Positions 48,560 through 50,176 of a stretch of DNA of 50,176 nucleotides are shown here, one piece after another (the stretch's first letter is position 1; every line of letters starts with the position of its first letter). A program made the translations under genes and the position numbers. Below the pieces are notes generated by a model. That model saw nothing but the letters and a program-made list of their open reading frames with translations. It made no database searches and was not told where the DNA came from. Source of the DNA: Actinomycetes bacterium (GTDB taxonomy: Bacteria; Actinomycetota; Acidimicrobiia; Acidimicrobiales; RAAP-2); NCBI GenBank assembly GCA_021791635.1, contig JAJYWF010000007.1, positions 1 through 50,176 on the forward strand. The letters run 5' to 3'.

Positions 48560-49417
48560 TCAGCCCGGGCCCACCGGACGACGCTCACCGCGGGCCGCCA
48601 ACACCTTCTCCACCGCCGCCGCGGCCTGTGTGGCGAGGCCGACGAAGGCCGTCGAACCGTGCTCGAGCACCACGGCACCGTGGGCCAGGTCGAGTGCCCG
48701 GTCGACCTGCTGCTCGACGACCAGTATGGCCGTCCCGCCGGCATTGATGGCCCGCAGCCCGTCGTAGACGGCGTCGACAACCACCGGCGCCAGGCCCAGT
48801 GACAGCTCGTCGGCCACCAGCAGACGCGGCGGGACCACCAGGACCTTGGCCAGGGACAGCAGGCGCTGCTGGCCACCCGACAGGGTGCCGCCGCGTTGCT
48901 TGCGCCGCTCGCCGAGCACCGGGAATGCCTGGTAGGCCCGGTCCAAGGCGTCACCCACCTGGCGACGGCCGGCACGTTGGCGGAAGGCCACGGTGAGGTT
49001 CTCCTCGACGTTGAGGCTGGCGAAGATCCCACGCCCCTCGGGGACGTGGGCCATCCCGGCTCGGGCGATCCGGTGTGCCGGCCACCCGGTCACGTCCACT
49101 CCGTCCACGCTGACCGTGCCCGAAGTGCTCGCCAGCAGGCCCGACACCACCCGGGCCACGGTGGACTTCCCGGCACCGTTGGAGCCCAGGAGCGCCACGA
49201 CGGCGCCGGCCGGCACTCGGAAGGTCACGTTGAACAGGGCGCGGTAGGGGCCGTAGGCGGCGCTCACGTCGTCGACGTCGAGGGCCGCCGGCGCCGTGGG
49301 AGGCTCGCCCCCGGGCACCGGGCCCGACGCGCCGGGAGCCGCAGCGGCCACGGCCTCGGGCCCGGGCTGGGCCTCGGGGTGGGGTTGGGCCTCGGATCCT
49401 GTGGGCATGTCGCTCAT
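48560..49417 (-). CDS. livF: Branched-chain amino acid-type ABC transporter ATPase LivF
   Basis: A 285-residue ATPase. Walker A is LLGSNGAGKST, the signature is GTLSGGQQRLLSLA, Walker B is PPRLLVADELSLGLAP, with LVVEQQV as the switch region, all as in LivF. The front 45 residues are Pro/Glu/Ala-rich and unlike the family. The ATG at 49417 overlaps the livG stop by four bases. Such transporters may import amino acids, or, in actinobacterial catabolic regions, other carboxylates; no substrate-binding or permease gene is in the window. Confidence 0.96.
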   Translation of the reverse strand: MSDMPTGSEAQPHPEAQPGPEAVAAAAPGASGPVPGGEPPTAPAALDVDDVSAAYGPYRALFNVTFRVPAGAVVALLGSNGAGKSTVARVVSGLLASTSGTVSVDGVDVTGWPAHRIARAGMAHVPEGRGIFASLNVEENLTVAFRQRAGRRQVGDALDRAYQAFPVLGERRKQRGGTLSGGQQRLLSLAKVLVVPPRLLVADELSLGLAPVVVDAVYDGLRAINAGGTAILVVEQQVDRALDLAHGAVVLEHGSTAFVGLATQAAAAVEKVLAARGERRPVGPG

Positions 49418-50176
49418 CCGGCCCGACCCAGGTAGGCGTGCCGGACGTGGGCGTCGGCCATCACGTGGTCGAAGGGTCCTTCGGCGATGACCTGGCCCAG
49501 GTCCATCACCACGACCCGGTCCACCACCTCGCCCACCATGCCCAGGTCGTGCTCGACCAGCAGCACGGCCATGCCCCGTTCGCTCTGGAGCATCCGCAGC
49601 ACACCGGCCAGGTCCCGGGTCTCGCGTTCGTCGAGGCCCGAGGAGGGCTCGTCGGCCATCAAGAGCTGGGGATCGCCCACCAGAGCCCGGCCGAGCTCCA
49701 CCAGCCGGCACATCCCCAGTCCCAACGCCGACACCGGGGTGCGGGCCACGTGGGTGATACCGACGAGCTCCAGCACCGAGTCCACGTGAGCTTGCTCCTC
49801 GGGACTCGGGGAGCTGAGGTTGCACAGATCGCGCCACAGCCTCCCGTCACCGCGCCGGGCCCGTTCGGCGACCAGGAGGTGCTCTCGGACCGTCATGTCG
49901 GGGAACACTTCGACCCGCTGGTACGTGCGGCCGATGCCCAGGCGGGCACGCTGGAAGGTGGGCATCCGCCCGAGCTCGACGCCGGCGAACTCGACCAGGC
50001 CCTCTTCGGGACGGAGCTGGCCGCAGACGCAGTTGAACAGGGTGGTCTTGCCGGCGCCGTTGGGTCCCACCAGTCCGACGCACTCTCCTCGGTCCACCGT
50101 GAACGTCACGTTGCGAACGGCCTGGACTCCACCGAAGTACTTCGACACCCCCTGGACCATGAGCAGGGGACCGGGA
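49414..50176 (-). CDS. livG: Branched-chain amino acid-type ABC transporter ATPase LivG, start outside the window
   Basis: At least 253 residues. It shows VQGVSKYFGGVQAVRNVTFT, Walker A GPNGAGKTT, RTYQRVEVFPDMTVREHLLV, the signature-like VSALGLGMCRLVELGRALVG, and Walker B QLLMADEPSSGLDERE. The usual LSGGQ is replaced by ALGLGMC, a variation known in LivG proteins. The frame stays open to the window edge (PGPLL before the first Met), so the true start is beyond 50176. It overlaps livF by four bases. Confidence 0.96.
   Translation of the reverse strand, partial: PGPLLMVQGVSKYFGGVQAVRNVTFTVDRGECVGLVGPNGAGKTTLFNCVCGQLRPEEGLVEFAGVELGRMPTFQRARLGIGRTYQRVEVFPDMTVREHLLVAERARRGDGRLWRDLCNLSSPSPEEQAHVDSVLELVGITHVARTPVSALGLGMCRLVELGRALVGDPQLLMADEPSSGLDERETRDLAGVLRMLQSERGMAVLLVEHDLGMVGEVVDRVVVMDLGQVIAEGPFDHVMADAHVRHAYLGRAG

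Noticed and set aside
1-50176. CRISPR array, tRNA, rRNA or phage genes
   Set aside because: No regular spaced repeats, no cloverleaf-like sequence and no phage structural residues were noticed on reading; absence is by eye only.

Overview
The window is high-GC DNA, densely coded on both strands, that most resembles an actinobacterium, probably of the Acidimicrobiia type. Supporting signs are a mycoredoxin-like glutaredoxin, a furA-katG pair, an ECF41 sigma factor, a two-subunit acyl-CoA dehydrogenase, thiolase-like proteins without the usual cysteine, a luciferase-like (FMN or F420) monooxygenase, and many genes that begin at or close to the inferred transcription start. The class is an inference from gene content; no rRNA or tRNA gene is present to settle it.

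Layout. 1-6.7 kb: an acyl-CoA synthetase cut by the window edge, a SRPBCC protein overlapping a phenylacetate-CoA-ligase-like enzyme, a glutaredoxin, a membrane protein, a phosphotransferase, a DedA protein and a methyltransferase. 6.7-9.5 kb: katG downstream of its likely regulator furA, with nested inverted repeats before furA. 9.7-16.7 kb: an acyl-CoA catabolic block (CoA ligase, divergent acyl-CoA dehydrogenase subunits, thiolase-like protein, SRPBCC protein, TetR regulator). 16.9-19.1 kb: an ECF41 sigma factor with an FAD oxidoreductase, preceded by a sequence matching the ECF41 promoter. 19.2-22 kb: an MmpL-type transporter divergent from a TetR regulator. 22.3-30.5 kb: an ABC exporter, a GH35 glycosidase, a stand-alone condensation-like protein with a damaged active-site motif, a Gfo/Idh/MocA oxidoreductase and an SsuD-like monooxygenase. 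30.5-39 kb: a second acyl-CoA block (thioesterase, amidohydrolase, two enoyl-CoA hydratases, SCP-x-type thiolase, SDR, ADP-forming acyl-CoA synthetase). 39-43.5 kb: aquaporin, an ArsR-AHSA1-VOC operon, then a decayed strip with a vapBC pair whose toxin gene is cut by an IS200/IS605-type end, a DJ-1/PfpI protein and a pseudogene of a CTP-synthase-like amidotransferase. 43.5-50.2 kb: a Thr-rich membrane protein, an NAD-dependent epimerase, a second amidohydrolase overlapping a beta-carbonic anhydrase gene, a thiolase, and livF-livG of a branched-chain amino acid type ABC transporter that runs off the end.

How it fits together. Two separated acyl-CoA blocks each have a divergent promoter region carrying the same inverted repeat, CTGACA-N4-TGTCAG, which suggests one regulator (probably TetR-type, not identified here) controls both. 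Together they hold activation, dehydrogenation, hydration, oxidation and thiolysis or retro-aldol steps, so breakdown of a branched, cyclic or steroid/terpenoid-like acid is a reasonable guess; the substrate cannot be read from the sequence. I found no CRISPR array, no complete mobile element and no obvious new defence system. The points most worth following are the shared operator, the stand-alone condensation-like protein in its sugar-gene setting, the ECF41 promoter match, and the IS-disrupted vapC.
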